From: Elmis aenea
Taxonomy: Eukaryota > Arthropoda > Insecta > Coleoptera > Elmidae
Assembly (NCBI GenBank): GCA_947652605.1
Contig: OX393579.1
Coordinates: forward strand, 1,364,001-1,428,000
Direction of reading: 5' to 3'
DNA: 64,000 bases
This document shows, in pieces, positions 1-12,787 of the stretch; within the stretch, counting starts at the first letter, position 1, and every line of letters begins with the position of its first letter. A program made the translations under genes and the position numbers. The notes under the pieces are model-generated. The model was not told the DNA's origin. It did no database searches and saw only the letters and a list, made by a program, of their open reading frames with translations.

Positions 1-1053
1 AAAATTTATGTGCTATGCGTTACTGGGTTACAAAACCGATCCATCCCTTTCCAAAGCAATTGAACACACACAAATTATTAAATTTACTTTTTCTTGCACG
101 TGCCACTGAATTTTACGGACAGGTTAATAAATAAAATTGTACAGTTAATTATAAAAATACGACATGTATGACAAAATCTACATCTACAATTTTATTTTAC
201 CAAAAAAGACTTTCGTCACCTGTGCCTAACTAAATAGTTATTAATTCCGCCAAAAAAACAACAAATAAGTTGGAAAATACCACCATTTTTACTTAGTCTC
301 TTAGTTCTATTTATTTATTTTTTTCGAGAAAGTCTGACTAATATTTGCAGAGATAATCAAACTAGGCAAGGTCCGGGGATTATGAAGGATGTAGCAACAT
401 ATTCCATCCCCAACAACTTACTTTTTACGTCCCGGTTTGTTGCTGCAATTTTTTTAAACAGCAAACCCAAATCCAAATTGATTAATAACCATGAAATTTA
501 TTAACAAAAAGTTTTTAATACTTTAAATTCGAAATTTTATTTGTAAAACGACTAAAATTCTGCACGATCATACAAAGTTATACGGTGAACATTCTACTGA
601 ACAAAATTCGCAAGCAACCTTGACGCACAATCAAAAATATTCCGTGAAATAACCAACCCCGTTGCGCGACAACATTTATTAAACCCCTGACCGTAATTCT
701 TCATTATCTGCTGGCGATTAATTCGATTCTAATAAGGTGGAATCACGTAGAGGGCGTAAATTTTATCAGCTTATTAACAAAGAAAGGGCCTCTTACAGCC
801 TGCTGAGTTTTATCATCAAAAAATGAGCTACAAATCATAAATAAAATACAAAAAATAATTAAATACGGAAGTATTTCATCGCGAAACTTGGAATGACAAA
901 ATACATTTTAGTCCATAGTCGATTCAAGCCTTCTCTTATCGCTTCAAGTCTAAATTGAAATGTAAATTTGACTGCGGCCATCAAGAAACGTTATTAATGA
1001 ACGCATGAGGGTCTCCATATCTAAGATAATGCCACATATAACCGGCTAGATGA

Positions 1054-1208
1054 GGGCCGGTCCGCGACTACGGCCTATCGCAATATGAACGAAATTTGCG
1101 TGGGGTATACGGCCGAAAGGGTGAGATCTATGGCGACCACTTCATCAAGAAATTCATCGCCGAAAGCCGCAGTGTGCTGACCGCTCGCAATTTCGCGTGT
1201 TTTAGAGA
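1054..1208 (+). CDS. Candidate coding exon in a GC-richer patch
   Basis: A GC-richer island of about 240 bp lies in AT-rich DNA. The plus frame is open from 1054 to a stop at 1270-1272 and has no ATG. It includes YERNLRGVYGRKGEIYG and DHFIKKFIAESRSVLTARN. From about 1129 to 1185 nearly every third codon position is G or C, which suggests coding use in this frame. GAGA followed by GTACGT at 1209 could be a donor. An AG at 1053-1054 could be an acceptor, but it has no good pyrimidine tract. The opposite strand also gives a plausible-looking peptide (DEFLDEVVAIDLTLSAVYP), so the strand is not certain. I do not recognise the product. Confidence 0.35.
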
Positions 1209-3239
1209 GTACGTGCGTATACATAAATTGCGGTGCGCGCGGGTCATCATTACGAATATATTAACAAGTTGAAACGATATACCATGTTGAATTTGTAATT
1301 AACGGGACATTTTTGAGATCATTACGGTCAGCAGTCACTAAATTACACCACGGGGTGAATAAAAATGATTATAATTCACTAGTGGATAGCTAGATACAAG
1401 CGATTTTACAACAACTACAAAAATGTATGAAAAATGCAATACCAATATTTTTTTATAATTATACCTACTATATTGCATTTAGAATTATTTTACAACAGCT
1501 AAAAGGTTACCAATTGGACCCCTTGTTTAACTAAATCAAGTGATACATTAATGTGTTTAATGACATTATTTTAATACTAGTGAGAAAAAGTTAAGTTATT
1601 AGATCACAAATTAAATAAAGAATTGCTTTAAAACTGCACTGACAAGAGTTAAGTTATAATTTTGCAACGACATTAATAAAGTTTATTTTAGATTCACATA
1701 ATATTCTTGGAAATAAAAGTTTTTAAAGCGAGAGAATACCAACACGTCGTGCCACAATGTTATCTGTAGACGAAAAACAACATTTGAATTGTTTATCAAC
1801 CGTTTATGATGAACTGCAGTAATTTGCAACGCCGGTGATTGCTGTTTGTATTACAAACTCTGCTTATTAGTCCTAAATGACCTGCCTGTTGTTGAACTAA
1901 GTGTTGAATAACAACGCAATTATCCACCGTTCAGTTTAAATAGAATTCCTGCAATCACGGTAATAAGCTCAGTGCAGATTATTATTAGAAATTCGGAGAT
2001 TTTTTAAAAACCATTTAGCTGCGTCTCACGCTAGACCGCCTGGACCTCTGCGAACGACATTGAAAACCAATTTTTCTTGGGTAAATTACTACGAATAAGG
2101 CATAATTTGGGCGTACAAAAAAAAATCTGTAACGCGAATTAGTTTTACTTGAAATTTCTGCAAACTTTACTATGTACCTATACAGTCAATGCGGTTTACG
2201 TACAAACTTTTGTAAAGCTGCTAAATGATGTCCATATGCATATTTAACACCTTATTTGTTTAGTTTTATGCTTATGGCAGTTCGTAATGTTTGTTAATGC
2301 AATATTAAAATCCATTAGCTGTATCTACAGTTGTTTAACTTTTAATATACAGTCTACGTGGTTTATTTTGGCCATTAAAGGCATTTTGAAAACGCTGTTA
2401 AAGAATGGCGCAAAGCAAAATGTTTTTGTGTCAAGGGTGTGTCTACTCGAAAATGTTACATATTTAAAATTTATTTACGATTTTCGACTGAAAATTATGC
2501 AAGGGACAATGCTACATTAAAATTTTCCAAAAATTTACGCACACGATATACTAATTAATAAATATAACCACTCTAAGCCCCATAAGATTATTTACAATCG
2601 TTTATTATAGACTTAATTCCCAAGAACAATGACACAAAGAAAATAGATAAAGAGCCCTAATAAAAGTCATTTATACCTACCTACTAGGTTTCGCTTTATT
2701 GGTAGAGATTTGCAAAAAATTGTATTTAGTAATATTTTTCCGAACTGTCTGCGAATCACAAAATTTCCATTCATTTCTTTCTACACGGCAAGTTTCAACT
2801 AACATTAATTCAGTGATAATTAACCTAAACATCATTAAAATGTTTATCGCATCTACCATTAGTTACGTGAGTTTAATCCTTCACCTGTTAGATGTATCAT
2901 TAGGCCATGTTTACAGCCGTTACTTCGGCACTAAAAGTAAGAGTGTCCGCAGCCATAAAACTAGCACCTCAATTCCCTGATAAGGGAAATAAAGTGCTTT
3001 CTTCAAAACCGTTTTCGCCTTTAAGCAACGATATATCTTATCTCATTTGATAAGCGACCATCAAGTAGGCACTTCGGTTAATTGTATTGTTTTGTTTTAT
3101 GTTTCGGGGTTGCTATTTTGTTTTATTTCCACATGATTTCACAATATTAGTTAACATTTGCCTCGACGATTCACATAGATAAAAATGTTAATGACGATTT
3201 ATTTTAAGCAAACCACAAGAAAGTCGTAATTTTTTGAAC

Positions 3240-3360
3240 ACTTTTATTTTTTAAACGATTCGTTTATTAGTGTGAATAAGTTTAATTAAAAATCGCCTTT
3301 TATTTTTCATGCAGTATATCTTGTAGAAAAGCTAGGTCAGTTTCAAGACTCTGGTGTCTT
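3240..3360 (-). repeat. Dispersed repeat family A, inverted copy
   Basis: Its reverse complement contains GAGTCTTGAAACTGACCTAG followed by CTTTTCTACAAGA and an AT-rich tail with TTAATTAAACTTATT. A divergent copy in the other orientation lies directly beside it at 3385-3475. Confidence 0.5.
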
Positions 3361-3957
3361 GGTAATCAAATAAAATTGCCACTAAAAAAGAGACGGAAGT
3401 GTTACTACTGGTCCAGAATTTACACAAGAAGTATCTGGGAAAAAGTTAGTTTTGATGAAACTTTAATTTTATCGTGAACAAAAATATGAATGGAGTGAAG
3501 ATCTTATTTCTAAAAGATTTTTTCTATGCGCCCCTAAATGAAGTCTACAAATTGTTGTAAGTATTTAAAGTGACGCCAGAACAACAGTGTTTATAGTTAA
3601 AAATAAATCCTAGCAAATTTATCTTCGTTGTGTTAAAATTACTTGGCGCTATTCTGAATAACTAATATCATTAATATATCATGCTAAATTTAGTTTTCAT
3701 AAGAAGATTACATTAGGATACGGAACTCAGTTATTAAAGTATCGTAGTTAGCTGTTGTGAAGGATTATATTAATGCCAAGGAAATATATAACGTGTTTGA
3801 ACTTTGAGTTTAGGTATTACACAGATGCGAGGTGGTATTAAAATATGAACTATTTGGTTTGTTTTTATTTGAAACTGTGAGTCAAAAGTGATATCAAACT
3901 ATTCATGTTACACTTTTGAAGATAAACGACCAAGTTTTCTATGATTTATAACAAATT

Positions 3958-4241
3958 GAAAATTGTGTTATTTTGTCTGAAGAAAAATTAAATTGTGCGT
4001 CAAATTTCAACATTTTTGGAAAAGACATTTTGATTAATATTTACTCAATTACAATAATTTCTATTCAAAAATTATCTCTCGATTTGTAAATCTCTTAAAA
4101 TAATTGGGTTGAATTTTCCTGGTTTTAAATTCAAAGTATTTAATAATTAATACATATTCATGAAGAACTTAGATAAATTGCTTAGGTTATTAGATAAGAT
4201 AGACAGATGCCTTTAACTGAGCGACGTTTTGCTACTAATAT
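3958..4241 (+). repeat. Dispersed repeat family B, copy 1
   Basis: About 285 bp is co-linear with 63628-63921, sharing blocks such as GTTATTTTGTCT, CAACATTTTTGGAA-like, TAATAATTAA and TTAGATAA.ATAGA. Identity looks like roughly two thirds by eye. There is no coding potential. Confidence 0.65.
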
Positions 4242-5539
4242 CAATTAAATTTGTCTGCGTTCTTTGTCATTTCCAATTTATCTAATGTTCGGTGTTATTC
4301 TTTTGGCCACAAAATTGTCCAAATGGCAAAAAGCGATAAAATGCCAAATTAATATATAATTAAGATAAATCTGACAGCAAATCGGCCTACGCAATAATAA
4401 CAGGAAGTTCAGTAACTGTATAGTTAAAATTGTACCGTAGTTAATAAAATACTGCATTTAATACTTCGAGACAATTTTCAACAGTTAGGTTCGTATAACG
4501 CGATGGAAATATATCGACAGCAATATTGCACATTACCGATATTCTAAGAAGTTTATGTGGTTGTTGACTGCACGTATCGTACTTATAACTAGGTTGACTG
4601 AGAGTATGGTTACCAGAGTTGTCAAGTTACTTCATATTCGGAAATACCTCAAGTTTGTATCTACACTCAAACTTCGCGATAGGTACTTGTAGCCTCAAAT
4701 ACTCTTTTAGATACTGGTATGTCGATTCCTACAAACTGCGGGTTATATAAGACAGTTCGAATAATTTTTGTGTCGCTTCATGCAGACTACATATAAGTAT
4801 TCACGTAATAATTTCTGGAACATTAAGCAAATGAACTTGCCTTAACTCACAAGTGAACTGATTTATTTTCATTGAGCCCGAACTATTACGAAATTACATT
4901 TATTAAGGCACCACTTACATTACACAACGGAAGATTAAATTTTCCTGCAAAGTGCTCTAAAACTGTTGCACAAAGTGTTAACTCTCGAGTTACCAGACGT
5001 TAAAAATAAAGAACTCTGAGCCCTGTTAGTATAGTTTTCGCTATTCCGTATCTGAGAAAACCAACAAAGTAATTGGAAGCCTAACTTTCCACAAATTCTA
5101 AACAAAGTTATCTCGCTTAGTAATTTACAATGACTGCGGTTCAAACATTAAATTAAAAAAACAACAGACTTACACTTCAATAAATAAAATCATCTGTAAA
5201 TGAAACGCAGTTATCCTTAGAAAAAAAAAATAATTTCATAACTAAATTCATATATTTAAAATTATTCACTTAAATAATTCAAACATTTACCAGCAATTTA
5301 ATCATCAGTTTGAGGTCCACATTTTTGTCTTTTAAGATGTGTCCTACAGATAAACGAAATTCTACAAAACCTACACACATTTAAACTACATGGAAAACGT
5401 TTTAGGAAGGCAAATACTTAAAAGCAGTTGTCAATTTTCTTTAAGACCGTAAAACAACTTCCTTGAATATGAATCGGAAAACTTCAGACGTGAAAAGTGC
5501 AAACTGCCCCAGTACATATGGTACAAGAGATAGAAGATA

Positions 5540-5625
5540 AGAGTCTTGAAACTGGTCTTGCATTAGCAAAAGAGATCCTTTTTTTAAAAATAAATTGTGT
5601 TTTTTAAAGTTAAACTTACTAAACG
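5540..5625 (+). repeat. Dispersed repeat family A copy
   Basis: The core AGAGTCTTGAAACTGGTCTT is followed by GCATTAGCAAAAGAGATCC, a T/A run and TTAAACTTACT. Confidence 0.5.
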
Positions 5626-7956
5626 AAAAACTCGAAAAATTTAACCCTGTTATTACTTTTTAGGTAAATTCTTTTACGTTGTTAATTAAGGTATGTTTTT
5701 TTGTTGCAAAGTTGATTAAAATTCCATTCATAAAGATTGAAATATCTCAAGTAAAAATTAGTAATTTGTTAGTACCTATGTAAGCGTACGAATTCGACTG
5801 TCCATGTGCTCATATTATTCACCGTGGAACGAAAACTCAACTTAAGAGCTAGATACTTGATGTACACTTATATAATACCATAAACTCCTATATTATTTTC
5901 TATTTCCATCGTAAATCCGTCCTTAAAACGAACAGGGTTACATTTGGAGCATCAATAAAAACTTCCAATTTCATTTAAATTACCACGAATAAAACGAAGA
6001 CATTTCTTTTCATTAAAAAGCAAAGAAAAGATTCTAAAGGCCTTAAAAAACGTTTTACATCGCCTACGTAGCTGGAATTAACCGTATTCGAGACAAGTCG
6101 ATACTTCAAAAAATGCGCCGGAGTTTCGCGTCGTCACTGTCGTTCGGTGTTTATTGTAATTTTCCTTATTTTTCTATAAGTACGACAATTTCCCGGGAGG
6201 TGGCTCAAATCACAATGCCTCTTTCCCCGGGACAAAAGCAATCACAGTACCGATAGCCGCCATCGCTCAAGGGCACCAACTCAAAAAAAACAAAGGAAAA
6301 ACACCGCCGCCAACGGAGAATATCAAACGCACAGTAATAAGAGCGGGATTTAAAAGAACAAAAAAGGGAACCGGCGTTTACGAGGAATTTTAAATAAAGG
6401 TCCTTTTCGAAAAGGATAAATAATCCTGACGAAATGAGGGTCTTTTGAGGCAATTTCGTTTTCGGTGTCCGTCCGTATTTATAACGATGGGGGGCGAATA
6501 TAACACGGAATTGGCTAAAACAAAGTTTCAGGTCAGTTTAAAAAAGTTACAACGTTAAGTACAAGAAGAAAACACAACAGCCAAAAGTTCTACGAATCGA
6601 ATTTTTTACACAATTAATTCTGACGGTTAAATTTTTAGGGACAGTACTCAAACGTCCATAATTTATAGACATCTTATTATTTACTAAATAAGTAGGCACT
6701 CCGGTTATAAATGCTGCGATATTTTTCACTAATTGTAACAAAAAAAACATTTTTAAACGCGGTACGTATTGGCGAACAAATAATTTATCCATGCATGGTC
6801 CCCGACTGCCATCATTTATTCTCCTTCCTAGCTCAATAACTATTGATATTCCATCGGTGACTACGAATTTAGCATGAATATCTGTTTTCCCGGGTTAAGG
6901 AAAAACAAAACAATTCGTTTCACCGCGACAGTTGCCGCTGAGCTGAAGCCCGATCTCGATTCTCTGATACGGAAAATTTTCGAATGAACAACAAACATAC
7001 CAACAGTCGTTACGAGTCGATGTTATTAGTTCTCGAATTTGAGGCACAATGATATAAAAGAAACAAAACCGTTACATGCATTATAACGTCTATAAAGCTG
7101 CTGGGGTGGATTCGCAGATTAATTATAGGGCAAGCAATTAGGAATTCTTAATTCATTATAAAAGTAATTAAATAAGACAAAAATTTAAAGATTAAAAATT
7201 ATTTTTAATCAGTTGCTAAATGAATAGAGGCAATTTGCATTGCTTAAATGTCGTTAATAAATTCTATAAAAAATAAAGTTTATAAACATTTTTTTTTAAT
7301 TTTTGGTAAGGGAACTTCTAAGGGTATAAAATAAGCAAATTTTTGGAAACTTTGAAGAGATTTAAAATTAGTTTAAAAAATTTTGAACTTTAAACTTATT
7401 AGATTTATTAAGCAATTGGCCTAAAACTTTGTACACACTAGCCTGGTGTGTCATAAGTTTAGTCTGCAGTAAATACAGCTCCATTACTTTGACGCAGTTA
7501 GTAAACAATTAAGTATAATTAAATTGATTAAGGTGAGGTAATTAAATTTGAAAAGCGCTTAATTAAAAAAAAAAAAACTACTACAGCGAAACCTCGCTGA
7601 ACCGTGTTTCAACAAGAAAAAAACTATTTGCTTTTGTTTCAGCAATCGGCAGACCATTAACCACCGGAAAGCAGAACGCCCCGCAGGCGAACCGCTAAAT
7701 TTCCAATAAAAACAAACGAAATAAAACAAATGACGCATTCGCGGCCCTAACCCTAACATGTTGATTCACAGGCTTATTATGCCAAGTGGAAATCAAAATA
7801 AATTGAACGAGTTCTTAACCACAGCGCTCAATCTCCAAACAAATGCGGTCTAGGCGTTGCGGGAATAAATAAATCAATCACTGTTAAAACAGTCCCATCT
7901 GAATCTAGCAGTGAGAAACGACGCGCCGAGCAAGAAACAAACTTCTGATAGCTTAC

Positions 7957-8013
7957 CTTTAACGGCCTCGTTATCGTTACTGTTTCAATCGTCGTCGCCT
8001 GCGCCATCATAAC
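7957..8013 (-). CDS. Candidate small exon with possible start codon
   Basis: On the minus strand a strong acceptor (CGTTATTTTCCAG) precedes 57 bp that end at a strong donor (AAG followed by GTAAGC at 7956). The frame is open over all 19 codons and reads VMMAQATTIETVTITRPLK, with an ATGATGG start-like context. GC content is clearly higher than its surroundings. I do not recognise the protein and could not find a confident partner exon on either side. It could be the first coding exon of a gene running left out of the window. It could also be a chance pair of splice-like sites. Confidence 0.4.
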
Positions 8014-11000
8014 CTGGAAAATAACGAGAGTATTAATAGGAGAAGTGCAGAGCACCTGTAACGCTGACAAATAGTTCAGAATTTTAATCATGTCTCCAAC
8101 TTCAGCACAATTAAGAAGCAAATGTCACTCAGCTATTCAACTATTCATGTTTTCTTTTTGCATATAAATTGAATACAACTATAACTAAATTGATTAATGG
8201 CGTTTTAAAGTCTTTTCCATGAGTATAAGCGCTAAAGATCTGTCCGTTTGAAATTTATTTCACATTAATTAAATAGGGTAAGTAAGATGGGGCAAAACGG
8301 GGCACTACGACATTATGCCCCTAGTGTATGCCTTCCAAAAAAAAAACACCCACTAAAGTTAGCAAAACCTATAGACCTAAGCTCCCAAATCGTCCCATAA
8401 CTCCACCATGTAGTAACAGAAGAAAAAACTGATGATAAAAAAAGATGAATTCCTATATTGTCATGATTATGAGATGGATTAGATGTTTTTCTCGTCTCTT
8501 GAAATGTTAAAGTGAGAGAAGCCTTTATTTTCAAGGTGCATCTTTCGACATGTAAAACATGGGTATCTCCAATACTAAACAAACAAAATTGAAACTTCTT
8601 AATAACGTGACAATTAAATTTAACCAGAATTACACGTATGAAAAGTATCCGAATTTACGCGACGCAGACTTTAAACTGGCAAAATTACAAGCCAATATCC
8701 CCACACAAAAAAAAACTGCATTAATCCTTTGTCCGGTTGTTATTGCATTCGTATTCAGTCGACCAGAAGCAATACGCTGTTAATTTATTTGCAAATTAAT
8801 ATGGATTTTCAAGAGCTCGGACAATAATCGCATTATCTACGTACACTAAATAATTGAGGGAACAGAATGAAATGTAATCGCTCGGTCAGTGATAATTGCA
8901 CGCATTGTAATCGACCACCGATGTAAAGCTACAAATTTAAGAGTGCAAAGAACAAAAGTGAGAATAAGCGATTCGTTTATGTACCACAAATAAGTTAAAT
9001 TAATAAATTGATTCGAAAGATATGCAATAGCAAGACTCTTCTATGTTATTTAGTAATAATCGTATTGCATCATTTTATGTGCATCCTGAAAACTATTGAT
9101 ATAGTGCTAAATTTGCACTTCTTGAAAAGACTTGAGAGTTAACTTATTCCCAGTTAAAATTTTTTATAACAAGTACTATGCTAGGAAAAGCTTAAAATCG
9201 TTCAACAATTCATACACAACCTGTACTTATACCGTCCCTAATGTTTCTCTGCAGCGCTCTTGTAATTGATCAAGATGGACGATAGCAAGGAGTACTTTGA
9301 TAAAAACAGGAAGTCTTTAAACAACAAACACGGTAAACAGGTATCTTGTTAAATTTTATGTTGGTACACAACAGAGTAAAATAAATTTCTATCCACGATA
9401 GTTAGTCTGCTGAGCAAAGAAGCTATCGCAGCATTTTCTTTTCTTTCGCTTCGACGAATCCCCTCTTTTAAAAAAAAAAAAACGACGAAAATAACAAATA
9501 GATGTGGATAACAATGATAGAACAGACAAACAAACAAGTAAAAAGCGATTGGTTCGTTCCTGATGCAAGCACATTTTTTGAACTGACTGATACACTTAAA
9601 CGAGAAGCTCGGAAAAAAATCTATTTAAGTCAAATTAAGGAAAGTTGACCATTACAGCCAAAAATGTTTACTATTTTTAAGGTTACAAAATTATCAATAC
9701 GATTATTGTCTGTAAAATATCAATTTTACAATAATCGAGGATTTTTTAAATTATTTCAAGCTTAAATTCGTTTTTCAACGAGCCGAGCCGAGTAAGCAAC
9801 AAAAATTAATTTTCATACAAAATAAATACATAAAGTACATGCATGTTTGCACATAAAACTTTATCTATCGGCAACATTAAATGATTTCCTTTTCCGGCAT
9901 TATGTGTACCTACTATTTGAAATTGTGAATATAAATTTATTGCACATTTTACAACCGAACTTCGAGGCTGTTACACAGAAATAAATATTTGTAAGTAAAA
10001 TTAGGTTACAAATTTTTTATTTACCTGTTCTACTACTGCTAAATGGAGAAGTTTATGTACACTTCAAAGTAACCTGTAACAAAAAAATAACATTATTAGA
10101 GGCATATATTTCCAATTTTAATGGCGTAATTTTAAAGGGGCTTATTATGTACCCAAACCAGATATTTTTTGTGAAATTTCGCATAATGAATAAGCTGCAG
10201 AATCTGACACTGACAAGATTGTAATTCGCTAGAGTTATTTGAATGCGATTACTGAAGCAGCGATTGAAATTCAAGTTGCAAACTCTATAAACTGCATTCG
10301 CGGAATATTGAAAACGGATATTTTGCATCTGATTACTACAGAAATCCATTTTCGCAAACGAACACAAACTGCATCAAGCTATTAGTAGAAAACAGCAAAC
10401 TATAAGGGCATTAATGTACGATACAGATACAACAACTAGCACAATTATTGTTTATTCTTTACCAATAAAGAAATAAAACTGTTCAAAATTTACAAAATTA
10501 TCCAAGAAAAAAAAGAAGATTTTACGTCTATTTCCTTACAGATATCAAAAACTACTTTCTTTGAGTAGGTAACTGTCTATTCTCCATACGCTCATTTAAT
10601 AAAATTTTGTATTAGACGCTTTTAAATGAAGTTCACAAACGACTGCCCAAGAAAAGATCAAAATTACAGTCATTGTATCATAAATTAAAATGTTTGGCAA
10701 CCATTTTCCTAACATAGAATTTACCCGCTACAAAAAAAAACGTCCACTTTTTGTTATTCCCTATTTTGTTTCTTTTGTTTATTTGCGTTTAGTCGACATC
10801 TGAATGTGACTTTTTCATTTCGCTCGATTTTGTTTTTTATTTGAAATTGCAGTGATTTACGACGCCGTATGGCAAACTCCATTAAACGTGGATATATGCA
10901 GCAATATTCCTTGTTTTTCCAATACGTTATTTTATGCGGCTGACATTCAAATTTTAAAATAAAGGATAAACAAACGAAAATTTTAAATTTTTCTGATTAA

Positions 11001-12719
11001 ACCTGGCTTCTGTTTGTATCATTTAAATTTGAATTCTTGCAACTTCTCAACTAATTGTATTGTGTCACATTTTATAAATGCATAAGTAACGAATGATTGA
11101 AAAAGATCAACATGAAGATGAATACGAACAAAAGAATCTTATAAAATCAAAGGACAAAAAGGAACAGAAAAGGTTGGAATATTTAACAGTTTAAGAACAA
11201 TATTTTTTTGGAAATAGAAAAATCCCAAAAGAGACAAAAATAGAAGTGGTAAAAAAGATAACAACCGACATAATTACATACGAATTGAATCATAGACACT
11301 CAAAAAGCAAGAGATTTAAAAAAACTGCTGCCACTAATGAGTATTTAGAGAAGTTGAATGAATCGACCCATATGGATGGCATAAAGAAAATTGCTGGCAC
11401 AAGTGCATAGTGGGAAGCATACAAAAAGAGGCCAAGGTAGCGAGGTGTAAAAAGAAAAAGGTTGGTAAAAATTCATCCCATCCTCGTATGCAACTATAAA
11501 CTAACCCAAAAGTATAATTTTATGTAGAGTTATAGACTTCAGACGGAAAATTTAACCGCTGAATTTTGATATAAAAATATTGCGAAGTTTTAAACCCGAC
11601 TTTAGCACCGCTGATACGGCATATTGCGACAACTTCATTAAACTGTCGCGCTGCTTGTTTTGCGCATTAAATATTCAAAGAAAACCGCAAAAGAACGATA
11701 AAACCTGAACTCTCATTTAGGCACACGAGTCCGGAGTTAGCAGATGTCATTTAGTGAAATTTCCTGGCCGGTTAATTGTTTTACTGTCGTATTCGTCGCA
11801 TTACAGGACGTTCCGCTAATTTGCATAACAATAAAATAAAATTTAGCACCAAAACGTAACTAATTACTTATTTTGATAAAATAGGAAGATGATCCGATGA
11901 AGAAGAGTCGATAATTTCGAAACTGGTATAGAAGAAAATTGGAAAGAAAATGAGGCAAAGTGAAGGTAGAACCTAACAAGGAAGAAAGAAGAAGAGCACA
12001 GGGGAAGAACGACCTAAGCCCTCAGGTTTCGTATTTAAGTACATGACTGTGGATTCTTTTTTAATTCCGATAAGCTAAAAATGTCGCATCAATCATACCA
12101 ACACGTACGTGGTTCATGTAACATCGACTTTTTATCAGACCCAATTATGCAAATCATTAGCTTTAATTCGCGAGAATAAAAGAATTAAACACCGTAGTCG
12201 AATTAGAACATTTTCAGAGAAAACATTAATTCTTTCGCCGTCCCGCGAATTAATTTTAACTCCTTATGTTAAAGACGAGCCACGGAGCTCCGAAACACGT
12301 AGTTTTATACGTGAACGTTTTAAAAAGTAGTAAACGACTTGTTACGAACAGTTGGGAAACATCAGACGAGTTTAACTTTTTAATTTTATCGAAAGAATTA
12401 CTTGGAAGTCGCTTGAGGTGGGTTCAATAAGTTGGTTTAAAAATTCCATTAATTAATAAAAAACAATGTTTAATGTCTCAATGGTTTTGTATTAAGTGGG
12501 AAGAAAAATTATTCCACCCGAGAGAGCTATTAGTGCAAGTTTTAATGATGTGAGAAATGGAACTTATTTGAGCACAGTTGCCAATTACGCTGTTTTACTC
12601 CTTGCATTTTGTTAGCACACTTTTTTTGCAAGTAGTTAATTAATAAAAGCTATGCAGAGCAAACTGATTGTTAATTGAATATGGTGGATGCGCCGGGATT
12701 TCTACTGAGAAAAATATAG

Positions 12720-12787
12720 GTAAGTAACCGAGAAAATAAATATAAGTGAAATTTTGCTATGGTTAGAATAAATACTTTTATGCACAT
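12720..12787 (+). repeat. Dispersed repeat family C, copy 1
   Basis: GTAAGTAACCGAGAAAATAA and the following 48 bases match 20810-20880 at roughly three of four positions, in the same orientation. Confidence 0.5.

Larger units (their letters stand above)
1..7956. other. AT-rich non-coding region
   Basis: Apart from the open patch near 1.05-1.2 kb and dispersed repeats at about 3.2-4.25 and 5.5 kb, I see no supported gene. A GC-richer, CpG-bearing zone at about 6.1-6.5 kb, with CCCGGG at 6192 and 6226, has no convincing frame and could be regulatory or untranslated. Confidence 0.6.

Noticed and set aside
2699..2980. 93-codon plus-strand frame with a hydrophobic middle
   Set aside because: Looks like a small membrane protein, but has no supporting context and an overlapping open frame on the opposite strand.
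6205..6453. 82-codon minus-strand frame in a GC-richer zone
   Set aside because: Peptide is Phe/Cys-rich without domain pattern. The zone may be regulatory, but coding is not supported.
12109..12330. 73-codon plus-strand open frame with basic, Ser/Arg-rich peptide
   Set aside because: No recognisable domain, no splice or promoter context, and AT-biased codon use. Treated as chance.
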